Assembly (NCBI GenBank): GCA_035347995.1
Contig: DAOPQD010000057.1
Span: 1 to 21,247 of the forward strand
Reading direction: 5' to 3'
Source of the DNA: JAAZNO01 sp012798275
GTDB lineage: Bacteria; Chloroflexota; Anaerolineae; B4-G1; SLSP01
DNA length: 21,247 nucleotides
How positions within the stretch are numbered: the first letter of the stretch is position 1; the number at the start of each line of letters is the position of its first letter. Of this stretch, positions 1 through 7,834 are shown piece by piece. The position numbers and the translations under genes are program-made. A model generated the notes under the pieces. It was given only the letters and a program-made list of their open reading frames with translations. It was not told the origin of the DNA and searched no databases.

Positions 1-24
1 GGGCCAGGGATAGGGGGGCAAGAG

Positions 25-54
25 TTGATTCTCAATCTTCAACGCAAGTATAGT
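25..54 (+). promoter_or_regulatory. Probable sigma-70-type promoter of the first TadG-like gene
   Basis: A TTGATT box (25-30) lies 18 bases upstream of TATAGT (49-54). Transcription would begin near 61, giving a leader of about 20 bases that contains the ribosome binding site at 70-74. The TTG of the -35 box is in frame with the downstream gene, so a start called there would be an artefact. Confidence 0.55.
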
Positions 55-81
55 TTTTTACACAGAATGGGAGGATGGAAA

Positions 82-1242
82 ATGAAAGACGAACGTGGAC
101 AGGCAGTAGTTTTAGTAGTTTTCGCCATCATCGGCCTGGCAGCCGTGATCGGCCTGGCGCTGGATGGAGGCCGGCTCTATCAGATGCGCCGCGAGGTGCA
201 GAACGCCGCCGACGCGATGGCGATGGCCGGCACGCGGGTGCTCGCCAGCGACGGCTGCACCGCCGGCAGCAACCTGGAGACCCTGGTCTGCGAGGCAATC
301 GTGGAGTATGGCACGCAGAACGGCGTCACGCATGACGGCGTCACCGGCCACATCGAGGCCTGGTACGTCAACAAAGACGCCACGCGGCTCAGCAACGCCT
401 GTGTGGGGCTGGGTGTGCCCAACGGCACCACCGGGGTCGAGGTCACCGCGCAGATCACCGACACGACCACCTTCATGCGCGTCGTGGGTCAGGAAAATAT
501 TGCGCCTGCCGGCAATGCCACGGCCATGTTCGGCCCGGTGGTGCAATCGGGCGGGGGCATCCTCCCCATCGGCTTCCCCGTGCAGCGCGTGGATAGCATC
601 ATCGGCAGTGGCAACATGGAGTTCACCCTCTTCGAGGGTAATGGCAGCGTCTGCCGGCGGGATGGCGTGGACTGTCCCAGCGATCCGCCCTCCAACTCGC
701 AGCGCGGCTGGTTGAACTTCAACTACATCTACAACACCGCCTTCCTGGGACAGGGCTTGCCGCTGGAGCGCACGATCGCCAAAAACTTCAGCAACGACGA
801 CCTGAAGGGGTGGGCCGAAACCGGCAGTCCGCATCCCCTCTTTGCCGGCACCCGTGGCGGGTTGCCGCCCTACTATCCAGATGGCGACTACATCGCCGGC
901 GATCCGGGTACCCGCGATGTGACCCGGCGCATCGTCTGCGACACTCACATGGACCAGATCGTCTATCTGCCCCTGTTCGACTACGTCTACGTCCGTTCGG
1001 ACATGCAGAGCACCTTCGCCGGTCAGGAACCCTCCATCGGCTGGGTGAACAGCAACTACTACCACATCGTCGGCTTCCTGGCAGCCAGCATCGATTCCTG
1101 CGCCGGCGGGGGCAGCAACGGCACCATCAATGGCACCTTCCAGTATGCCGTCGTTGGCGAAGGGCAGATTAACCCTGGGGAAGGCATCGGCAGCGGCGCC
1201 GCATGCACGCCCACGCTGAAGGGCGTGACGCTCTGGAAGTAA
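82..1242 (+). CDS. TadG-like (Flp pilus assembly TadE/G-like) membrane-anchored protein
   Basis: This is a 386-residue protein with one N-terminal hydrophobic helix (about residues 8-28) directly after the motif ERGQAVV, followed by LDGGRLYQMRREVQNAADA. That is the signature of the Tad/TadG N-terminal domain of Flp (Tad) pilus loci. The rest (about 50-386) is a predicted extracytoplasmic region with scattered cysteines (for example in SDGCTAGS, GSVCRRDGVDC, RIVCDTH and DSCAGGG), and I recognise no enzymatic or von Willebrand domain in it. Position +5 after the glycine is Leu rather than the Glu of true prepilin-peptidase substrates, so it is probably not processed as a pseudopilin. The ATG at 82 was chosen because GGAGG (70-74) lies 7 bases before it and a promoter sits just upstream. 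It is monocistronic, since a hairpin follows the stop codon. Family membership is firm; the function (pilus assembly or surface structure) is inferred. Confidence 0.8.
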   Translation: MKDERGQAVVLVVFAIIGLAAVIGLALDGGRLYQMRREVQNAADAMAMAGTRVLASDGCTAGSNLETLVCEAIVEYGTQNGVTHDGVTGHIEAWYVNKDATRLSNACVGLGVPNGTTGVEVTAQITDTTTFMRVVGQENIAPAGNATAMFGPVVQSGGGILPIGFPVQRVDSIIGSGNMEFTLFEGNGSVCRRDGVDCPSDPPSNSQRGWLNFNYIYNTAFLGQGLPLERTIAKNFSNDDLKGWAETGSPHPLFAGTRGGLPPYYPDGDYIAGDPGTRDVTRRIVCDTHMDQIVYLPLFDYVYVRSDMQSTFAGQEPSIGWVNSNYYHIVGFLAASIDSCAGGGSNGTINGTFQYAVVGEGQINPGEGIGSGAACTPTLKGVTLWK

Positions 1243-1263
1243 GCTCCGCAACTTCCCAGACGC

Positions 1264-1305
1264 AAGGGGGCTGTGTCGGCCTACGTGGCCGGTACAGCCC
1301 CCTTT
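1264..1305 (+). terminator. Hairpin terminator after the TadG-like gene
   Basis: A long stem pairs GGGGGCTGT (1266-1274) with ACAGCCCCC (1294-1302). It continues through GTCGGCC and GGCCGGT with two G-U wobbles, around a TACGT loop. Only a short TTT follows, so it is a strong stem with a weak U-tract. It separates the TadG-like gene from the next promoter. Confidence 0.65.
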
Positions 1306-1404
1306 GAGTGCGCCTCACGTGGATAAAAAGCGGTGGGACATCAGAAAAATTCGTGAGAATTTGAAGTCATTTGCCCCCGTCCTGCCCCCCTTACCTCAGT
1401 ACTG

Positions 1405-1433
1405 TTGACATTTCCCTCAATTAAGGTTAAAAT
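1405..1433 (+). promoter_or_regulatory. Strong sigma-70-type promoter for the adhesin/pseudopilin operon
   Basis: A consensus TTGACA (1405-1410) is separated by 17 bases from TAAAAT (1428-1433). Transcription would start around 1440, leaving a leader of about 88 bases (1440-1527) that is AT-rich against the surrounding DNA and contains no ORF. It is the only clear promoter before the block of five genes ending at 10766. The remainder of the 285-base gap 1243-1527 holds only the upstream terminator. Confidence 0.75.
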
Positions 1434-1527
1434 AGCATTAGACAATTGGGCGTTACCAAAATCCGTTTTTTACGATAATACGGATTAGCTTGTTTCAATT
1501 CAAGCCTCAGTCAAACAAGGAGGCCTG

Positions 1528-4500
1528 ATGTTATATCGGAAATTACGGGGTCAAACATTAGTGGAGTTCGCCCTGATATTTCCTCTCCTGCTCCTGGTTC
1601 TCCTCAGCGTCATTGACGGCGCAGTGCTCATTCAGGGCTATCTCACTGTAAGACATGCAGCCCAGGAAGCCGCACGGTGGGCCATCGCCTACCAGCCACC
1701 GCAAGGTGAGTGTTTGGACGAGAACAGAGATGGAAACATCACCGATGAGCCCTGGCCTTATTGCCCATTGCCGGGTTATGCCCAGGACCCGAACGAATCT
1801 GACGAGGCCTACTATCAGCGTCGGGTGCAGCTCATCAAAATACGCGCCGTTGAGCCCTGTCGCGGCTTGAATGTCAACGAGGACGTCATCTGCAATGGCG
1901 ACCCGGATCATAATCCAGGCGACATCGGCAGCAGCAGCTGTATTAGCACTTCCCTGGGAATCGAAGGCATGTTGGGAGTGCAGGTGTGGGGGCAACGCAC
2001 TTTCGAAGATGATGGCCTGGGGCCGCTGGTTGTTGAAGACCATCCCGGGCTGCAAGGACTGCCGGTGCAGGTGCGCGTCGTCTATAATGTGCCGCTGGTC
2101 GTTTTCGCCCCCCTCCTCCCCCAGCCCTACGTGCGCGTTTCCAGCACGGCGGAAATGATCAACGAAGGCGTGCAGGTCGGCTACGGCAACCGACCGCCGC
2201 CGACGCTGCCCCCGCCGCCGACGCTGAACCCGCCCGGTGCGCCGCCAGCGACAGCCACCCAGCCCCCGACGCCCACCGCGGGCCCTTCGCCAACGCCAAC
2301 GCCGCGCCCGCTCAACACCCTGACCTTGAACTTCGAGAGCGCCACCAATCCACTGCCCGACGGGCGCGCTCACGAAGTGGTAGCGCTGGTCACAAATCCC
2401 GAGGGTCACAGCGTGGTCGGCGCCCAGGTGACTTTCCGCACCACCGCAGGCAGCTTCGACTATTCCGGTCAAGGGTATCAAACGGCCTACCGCAACACCG
2501 GCACGGATGGGCGCGCCCGCGTGACCCTTTACAGCAATTGGCCCACAACCGCCAACCTCACGGCCTGGCTCGATTATAACGGCAATGCGGCGGTAGATGC
2601 CAATGAGCCGATGGATACGGCGATCAAGGTCTGGCAGGCGAGCGGGCCTTATCTGGTTCTGTCGAACTTCAACCCGGCACCGCTCGATTGGGTCGCGGTA
2701 GATGTAATGGATCACCCCCCCGCTGATAATCCCTATTCGCTATGGTGGTGTCCCATCACCGGCACCCTGATCACCCGGCAGCTCGCTTTCCCTGTCAATG
2801 TCAATGCCAGCACCTGGGACGCGACGAGTATCGCGGCACAAATTCCCTCTGGCGTAGCAGGGACCTACCGCATAGAGTCCCATCGTGGCGACGGCGGAGC
2901 CAATGCCTGCGGCAGTGGCACGCTGGTAGCTTATACCGCCCCTATTCGCATTTCCCCCCCGCCGCCGGATCTGGTGATTAGTAGCGTCACCATCGTGGAT
3001 GAAGAGTACATCCGTCCAGGATATCCCATCACCGTGGCCATCGCTGTCCGCAATACCATGCCGGTCGCTATCACTACCGGGCCTTTCGATGTGGACGTCT
3101 ACCTGGACCTCGCCGATTCCCCCATGGTGCGGCAAGTAGGGGAACACAAACAGTGGCTCACGACCCTGGGACCGCTGGAGAGCACCACGATCACCGCCAC
3201 GGTCACGGTCTACGAGTTAGGTGAGCACACCCTCTGGGCGCAAGTGGACACGAGCAATTACATCCAAGAGGGTAATCTCGGCGGGGAAAACAACAACGTC
3301 TATGGCCCGGTGACATTTGAAGCGCAGGAATGCGTGCCCCTGCGCGGTATTAGCAACGACTTCAGCGGTGGGTGGACGGGCAGCGTCGTTCCCGAAGGTT
3401 ACTACCTCCTCGAAGGCGGGAAATTGAAAGTTTCGCCCGTACGCGGAGAGTTTTACAACATTGATGCCGCCGGCAGACGCGGCGGCTACAGCTACCTCTA
3501 CCAGCCGACGTCCCTTAGCGGGAATTTCCAAATCACCGTACGCGTGGAGGGGGTAGCGACAACTTATGCCAACGCCCGCGCCGGGCTAGTGGTCCAGGCA
3601 GCCCATGATTTCAGCGCCATTCGTTTCGCCATGTTGAAGTTCTCCGATGCCAGTACCAACGGCGTTGAGACGCAATGGCGCACTACCTACGGCGGGAATT
3701 TGAGCAACAAGAGGACGGCGAGCCAATCTTCACCTATCTACTTGCGGATCACGCGAGAGGGTTCCACCTTCAAATCCTTCTACTCCACCAACGGGACGAC
3801 GTGGACGCAGCAGCAGTCTCAATCCCTTCCCAACATGCCGGCAAATGTAATTGTAGGATTGGTTACGAGCGGCCTGTGGTTTGACAGCTCCGGCAACGAC
3901 GGGATCACCGGTTTCGCCACCTATGACAATTTTGAAGCGTGTACTCCTCCTGGCAGCAGTTGTACGCCGATAGCCAGTCGTTCCGATAATTTTGACAGCG
4001 GCTTGGGGTCACAGTGGACATTTGAGAATACCTACATGCCGCCGCCTGCCGTCGCGACGAGCGGGGGGACCCTGAGCGTGACCCCTGGATGGGGCTCGAT
4101 CTCGAGCAAGAGCGATGGGTTTCACTTCTTCACCCCCGGTCACGTCAACGGTGATTTTCGCATGACGGTGCGCGTGCTGGGAGTGCAAACTAGCCGTGAC
4201 AACGCCCAGGCTGGGTTGATGGTCCGCGAGTCACTACTTGCCGAAAGTGCGTTCTTCGCGGCCCTCAAATATCGGGGGACCACCAACTACGTAATGTGGC
4301 GCGATACCACAGGCGCCTCCCAGGGATCAGCTTCGGCCACCTTCAGCTTGCCATATTATCTGCAGATCGCACGCGAGGGGAACACCTTCACCGCCTCTCG
4401 CTCTGCCGATGGCGTTAACTGGAGCGCCTACGGTAGCCCACGGACCATGAGCCTGCCGGATTCTGTGTATGTTGGGATTGCCACCAGCGGGCGGGATTAT

Positions 4501-5475
4501 GATTCGACCATCACCTTGGGGCCGGCCACCTACGATAACTTCGAGCTGTGCGGCGTGATAGATCCGGCAGATATTCCCGCACCGCCAACGCCAATAACCC
4601 CGCCCGGGTTGCTGGAATGCCGCGAGCTGCTCGAAGTGCGCGGGTTCGAAGGCAATCCAACTACAGTCTTCAACGTGTGGCACGCCGGCGGAATGGGCGC
4701 TTTCTCGCGCACTTCAGAGCAATACTTCCAAGGCACCTTCTCCATGCGACTGCACGCCAGCCTCGGCGTTTACCCTTGCGCTCAGAGCGATCTCCAACCC
4801 TATCTCTATCAGGACGTTCAGCTGCCGACAGCAGTCTATTCCATCACTACGCTCAGCGTGGGCGGACGGTATCGGGTCGACGCCAGCAATCTTGAGTGCA
4901 GCATCAGCGGCCCGGATGAGGATGACGTGCTCTATCTACGCCTGTTGGAGACCGATGGCGACCCCATTACGCCGCTCACCATGACCCATGTGATCACCAA
5001 TGGCGCAGCCGTCACGGGCACATGGCACGCGATCAGCCGCGATCTCAGCGACGATGTGAATTTAGAGGACTATCAGGGACAGCCCATCCGCATCTACTGG
5101 AACGCTACCCACGATAGCGATTACCATGGCACTTTCTTCTATCTCGACGAACTGAGCGCCCAAATCTGCACGCAATGGCCAGTGCCCGATCTGGAACCAG
5201 GGACCGGCTCCATTGGGGGCCTGATACGTACGCTTAACCAGTATTATGTCCCTGTGGTCCTTCCCGGCGCTGAGGTGTGGGCCTACCAGCAGGGGGGGCA
5301 AACCTACGAGACACGCAGTATTCAAAACGGGACCTACCATTTCTACAACCTGCCTCCCGGCACTTACACCATCCATTCACAAACCTGGGTAGGCAGCACA
5401 TTGCGCACAGCCACCACGCAAGTGACCATTGGCGCTGACGAGGTGAATTTCAATGTCAACCTGCTGCTCCAGTAA
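1528..5475 (+). CDS. TadE-type pseudopilin fused to a giant multidomain adhesin-like tail
   Basis: This 1315-residue protein begins with a short basic leader and LRG/QTLVEFALIFPLLLL. It has Gly at -1 and Glu at +5 of a Tad prepilin-peptidase site (G8/Q9, E13), then a TadE helix (about 9-37). After a cysteine-containing TadE-like region comes a Pro/Thr linker (about 222-262). Next come an invasin/Big-type Ig-like domain (263-370), an unassigned segment (371-475) and a CARDB-like domain (479-598). Two homologous concanavalin A/DUF1349-like repeats follow (about 605-805 and 815-1006), then a jelly-roll-like domain (1028-1215) and a carboxypeptidase-regulatory-like beta-sandwich with NGTYHFYNLPPGTYTI (1225-1313). 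Typical TadE proteins are about 150-250 residues, so this one is exceptional. AAGGAGG (1517-1523) precedes the ATG by 4 bases. The likely role is a surface-displayed or fibre-tip protein binding glycans or other polymers. The TadE call is firm; ligand and display route are inferred. Confidence 0.75.
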   Translation: MLYRKLRGQTLVEFALIFPLLLLVLLSVIDGAVLIQGYLTVRHAAQEAARWAIAYQPPQGECLDENRDGNITDEPWPYCPLPGYAQDPNESDEAYYQRRVQLIKIRAVEPCRGLNVNEDVICNGDPDHNPGDIGSSSCISTSLGIEGMLGVQVWGQRTFEDDGLGPLVVEDHPGLQGLPVQVRVVYNVPLVVFAPLLPQPYVRVSSTAEMINEGVQVGYGNRPPPTLPPPPTLNPPGAPPATATQPPTPTAGPSPTPTPRPLNTLTLNFESATNPLPDGRAHEVVALVTNPEGHSVVGAQVTFRTTAGSFDYSGQGYQTAYRNTGTDGRARVTLYSNWPTTANLTAWLDYNGNAAVDANEPMDTAIKVWQASGPYLVLSNFNPAPLDWVAVDVMDHPPADNPYSLWWCPITGTLITRQLAFPVNVNASTWDATSIAAQIPSGVAGTYRIESHRGDGGANACGSGTLVAYTAPIRISPPPPDLVISSVTIVDEEYIRPGYPITVAIAVRNTMPVAITTGPFDVDVYLDLADSPMVRQVGEHKQWLTTLGPLESTTITATVTVYELGEHTLWAQVDTSNYIQEGNLGGENNNVYGPVTFEAQECVPLRGISNDFSGGWTGSVVPEGYYLLEGGKLKVSPVRGEFYNIDAAGRRGGYSYLYQPTSLSGNFQITVRVEGVATTYANARAGLVVQAAHDFSAIRFAMLKFSDASTNGVETQWRTTYGGNLSNKRTASQSSPIYLRITREGSTFKSFYSTNGTTWTQQQSQSLPNMPANVIVGLVTSGLWFDSSGNDGITGFATYDNFEACTPPGSSCTPIASRSDNFDSGLGSQWTFENTYMPPPAVATSGGTLSVTPGWGSISSKSDGFHFFTPGHVNGDFRMTVRVLGVQTSRDNAQAGLMVRESLLAESAFFAALKYRGTTNYVMWRDTTGASQGSASATFSLPYYLQIAREGNTFTASRSADGVNWSAYGSPRTMSLPDSVYVGIATSGRDYDSTITLGPATYDNFELCGVIDPADIPAPPTPITPPGLLECRELLEVRGFEGNPTTVFNVWHAGGMGAFSRTSEQYFQGTFSMRLHASLGVYPCAQSDLQPYLYQDVQLPTAVYSITTLSVGGRYRVDASNLECSISGPDEDDVLYLRLLETDGDPITPLTMTHVITNGAAVTGTWHAISRDLSDDVNLEDYQGQPIRIYWNATHDSDYHGTFFYLDELSAQICTQWPVPDLEPGTGSIGGLIRTLNQYYVPVVLPGAEVWAYQQGGQTYETRSIQNGTYHFYNLPPGTYTIHSQTWVGSTLRTATTQVTIGADEVNFNVNLLLQ

Positions 5476-7090
5476 AGGCGTCCGCCGGGCGTTGACGCCG
5501 CCCAACAGGATGCCACAGCAGGCAGCGTCAGGCCTCGAGGCGCCCGCACTTCAAAAGAGACCATTCTGGTTCTGGGTATGCCTGAGCGCCACATGGGGAG
5601 TGCTGCTTATCGCAGTCACTGTGCTGCTGCACGCAGGGGTCAGTTGGGCGACCCCTGAGCCCGGGATCCAACTCTCCCGCGGCACCGCCTGCACGAGCGT
5701 CAAACCCCGCGCGGCGATCAGCACCGACGGCACCTGGCTGGCAGCCGTCTGGATCGAAGGGGACGCCAGCAGCGGGCGGTGCCGCGATAGCGGCAGTGCA
5801 GTCCTGGGACGGGCGCAGCGCACCGCCGAAACCTATAGCTGGCAAACACCCCAGACCATCATGGAAGGTCAGGCCAACGAGAGCAACGCCTGCGTCACCC
5901 AAATCGCCATGCAACTACGCGGGACAACAGCGCATCTCCTCACCACCCAACGTACTCCCTGTCTGGGAGAGAGCCTCAGCAGCAGCATCCACTACTTCAC
6001 CTGCGACCTGACCACAGGCACCTGTACCGCACCGGAAAGTGTCATTGCCGATGCCGGCGCCAACCAGAGCATCGTTAATGCGGAGTTGTCCCTGGACGAC
6101 ACTGGCGCTCCCCATGTCGTCTACAACGTGAGTGGCGAGGTCTACTATGTGCGCAAAATCAACGGCAGCTGGCAGGAGGCGCCCGGCACTAATCTGTCTA
6201 CGGCTATCTGGATAGGCGGCGTCTCTGTAGATTACGCCGCCTACGCGCCGCGTGTCGCCAGCTCCGGGGATCGCCTGCATGTAGTGTGGGATGCTCAAGT
6301 GCCAGGCGGGAAAGGCATCCCAGTGTATCGCTACTGTCACACCAACGACGGCAGCTGCCCGGCAGCAGGGGGGCCCAGGCAGCTCAACCCGCAATGGGAG
6401 GGCGATATGGGCACCTACTCCCTGCCCGTCATTGCCGCGCGGGACAATCGTGTGCTGACCATCTGGCACTACTGCACGGAAGATCCTTTCGAGCCACTCG
6501 ACTGCAATAAGTTCCAGCTGATCTACAGCCGCTCGGACGACAACGGCGACACCTTCATCCCACCGCAAGAATCGAAAGATGCCGTAGGCGGCATTTACCC
6601 CTACAATCCGGGCAGTGGCTCTCCCAGCACCGATGCCAGCACCGCTACTTACAACAATCAGCTCCAGCCGGCGCTGGTACTGGATGCCAACGGATACCCC
6701 TGGGTCGCCTGGCATGCCGCTACCAACAGCAGCTACAGTGCTTACATGATCACGACCACCGTCGCCACCGCCCAGACGGGGCTGGCTTTCAACTGGCAAC
6801 ACCGGCCCGGCTGGAGTATCGGCGAGAACGACACGAGCCGGGCGCGGGTCAACCCCCTCCTCCTGATTCCGCAGCCTGCGGCGACGTCCGGCGCGCACCT
6901 GGTGTACATGGCGAAAAACGCCAGCGGTTCGGGGAACTATCAGGTCTATTACAGTTATTTACAAGAAGCAACATCGCCCACCACGACGCCTACCGAGTCG
7001 CCCACATCGCCGCCAACAGAAACACCGGCGCCCACAGAAACGCCACCGCCGCCGCAGATCTATCTTCCCCTGGTCTTGAAGGGAAACTGA
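5453..7090 (+). CDS. Exported beta-propeller (BNR/sialidase-like) protein with Thr/Pro linker and YLPLVLK tail
   Basis: This is a 545-residue protein. Residues 37-61 form a hydrophobic segment followed by VSWA/TPEP, a plausible signal peptidase I site after Ala66. The body is built of repeated blade-like stretches (PRVASSGDRLHVVWDAQ, PVIAARDNRVLTIWHYC, PALVLDANGYPWVAWHAA). It contains one clean Asp-box, SDDNGDTF (361-368), pointing to a BNR/exo-sialidase-like propeller. I cannot identify the Arg triad of true sialidases, so activity is not claimed. The C-terminus is a TPTESPTSPPTETPAPTE-type linker and then IYLPLVLKGN. The start at 5453 overlaps the upstream adhesin by 23 bases. GAGGTG (5440-5445) sits 7 bases before it, which supports this start and translational coupling. 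The N-terminal leader of about 36 residues is unusually long for a secreted protein; a later start at Met20 (5510) is possible. Confidence 0.65.
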   Translation: MSTCCSSKGVRRALTPPNRMPQQAASGLEAPALQKRPFWFWVCLSATWGVLLIAVTVLLHAGVSWATPEPGIQLSRGTACTSVKPRAAISTDGTWLAAVWIEGDASSGRCRDSGSAVLGRAQRTAETYSWQTPQTIMEGQANESNACVTQIAMQLRGTTAHLLTTQRTPCLGESLSSSIHYFTCDLTTGTCTAPESVIADAGANQSIVNAELSLDDTGAPHVVYNVSGEVYYVRKINGSWQEAPGTNLSTAIWIGGVSVDYAAYAPRVASSGDRLHVVWDAQVPGGKGIPVYRYCHTNDGSCPAAGGPRQLNPQWEGDMGTYSLPVIAARDNRVLTIWHYCTEDPFEPLDCNKFQLIYSRSDDNGDTFIPPQESKDAVGGIYPYNPGSGSPSTDASTATYNNQLQPALVLDANGYPWVAWHAATNSSYSAYMITTTVATAQTGLAFNWQHRPGWSIGENDTSRARVNPLLLIPQPAATSGAHLVYMAKNASGSGNYQVYYSYLQEATSPTTTPTESPTSPPTETPAPTETPPPPQIYLPLVLKGN

Positions 7091-7185
7091 AGGACAGCAA
7101 AAGGCAACTCTCTCCGTCTTCAGACTGTTCTGGGGATCGGCACAGGGGTGCGCTGATTGAGAACTGATTGGTAGGGCAATATATC

Positions 7186-7791
7186 ATGAAGAGTAAACTA
7201 TGGGGGTTAGGGGTAAGCCTGATTGTGACGGCCCTGTTGGTAGTCATTGCTGTGAATCTGTTCTCGCCTTCGGCAATGCCGGGCGCCCGTCCGGCCGGGG
7301 GCCCTACCACAAGCGATTCACCCAATCCCGGTGCCGGCTACACCGCGCGCGCAGCCTATCAAGCCGCACAGACCTGGGCGCAAAACTGGGCCGCCGACGC
7401 CGAGTTGGTCGCCATCTCCACGACGGTGGAGCGCTCGAAGGCCCTTAACGGCTGGACCCTACAACTCTATTCACCCAGCCAACGCCGCATTGCCATCATC
7501 CTGGTTACCGGAGAGAACGTCCAGCTGCTTCAGGAGCAACTGGCGCCCTACACCCAATCTCCCATCACGCAGGCAGCCTGGGTTCAGGATAGCGATGTGA
7601 TCTTCAAGCACTGGTGGCAAGAACGGGGACGCACTCTATGGAGCCGACCGGAATCCCAAACTCTCTTGCTCCATCTAGGACAGGGCGAGACAGCGCTCAC
7701 CTGGCGCATTGTGGTGTTGGATCAACAGGGGGAGCTTCTCGAACATTGGGAAGTGACCGCCACTACGGGCGAACCGCTCGCCACACCATAA
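7186..7791 (+). CDS. Membrane-anchored protein with PepSY-like features, function unknown
   Basis: This is a 201-residue protein with one N-terminal helix (about residues 5-26), a flexible Gly/Pro/Ser segment (28-52) and a compact extracytoplasmic domain. The domain shows an alternation reminiscent of duplicated PepSY-like propeptide folds: an AYQAAQTWAQNWAADAELV helix, WTLQLYSP, then WVQDSDVIFKHWWQERG, LTWRIVVLD and EHWEVTATTGE. This resemblance is by eye and moderate; I do not recognise a named family. The ATG at 7186 was preferred over a TTG at 7168 because the hydrophobic helix begins four residues later. The ribosome binding site is weak. It lies between the propeller and TadE genes on the same strand, 95 bases after the former, so it is probably co-transcribed. 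It could be a small assembly or quality-control factor for the exported proteins around it, which is inference only. Confidence 0.6.
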   Translation: MKSKLWGLGVSLIVTALLVVIAVNLFSPSAMPGARPAGGPTTSDSPNPGAGYTARAAYQAAQTWAQNWAADAELVAISTTVERSKALNGWTLQLYSPSQRRIAIILVTGENVQLLQEQLAPYTQSPITQAAWVQDSDVIFKHWWQERGRTLWSRPESQTLLLHLGQGETALTWRIVVLDQQGELLEHWEVTATTGEPLATP

Positions 7792-7802
7792 AAGTATAAA
7801 GT

Positions 7803-7823
7803 TATGAGATATGAGATATGAGA
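7803..7823 (+). repeat. Three perfect tandem copies of the 7-mer TATGAGA
   Basis: TATGAGA occurs back to back at 7803-7809, 7810-7816 and 7817-7823 in an AT-rich patch just before the second TadE gene. Each copy contains an ATG, one in each reading frame. The last opens a six-codon frame whose TGA (7836-7838) overlaps the TadE start codon. Confidence 0.9.
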
Positions 7824-7834
7824 AAGGAAGAGCC

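Noticed and set aside
25..81. N-terminal extension of the first TadG-like gene to a TTG at 25
   Set aside because: The TTG is part of the likely -35 box, the added residues do not resemble a TadG leader, and a good ribosome binding site serves the ATG at 82.
112..1251. Minus-strand open frame of 379 codons opposite the TadG-like gene
   Set aside because: It lacks domain signatures and a ribosome binding site; GC-rich coding DNA often leaves the antisense frame open.
7157..7185. TTGAGA-17-TATATC as a promoter for the PepSY-like gene
   Set aside because: The -10 box touches the ATG, so transcription would begin inside the coding sequence and remove the start codon.
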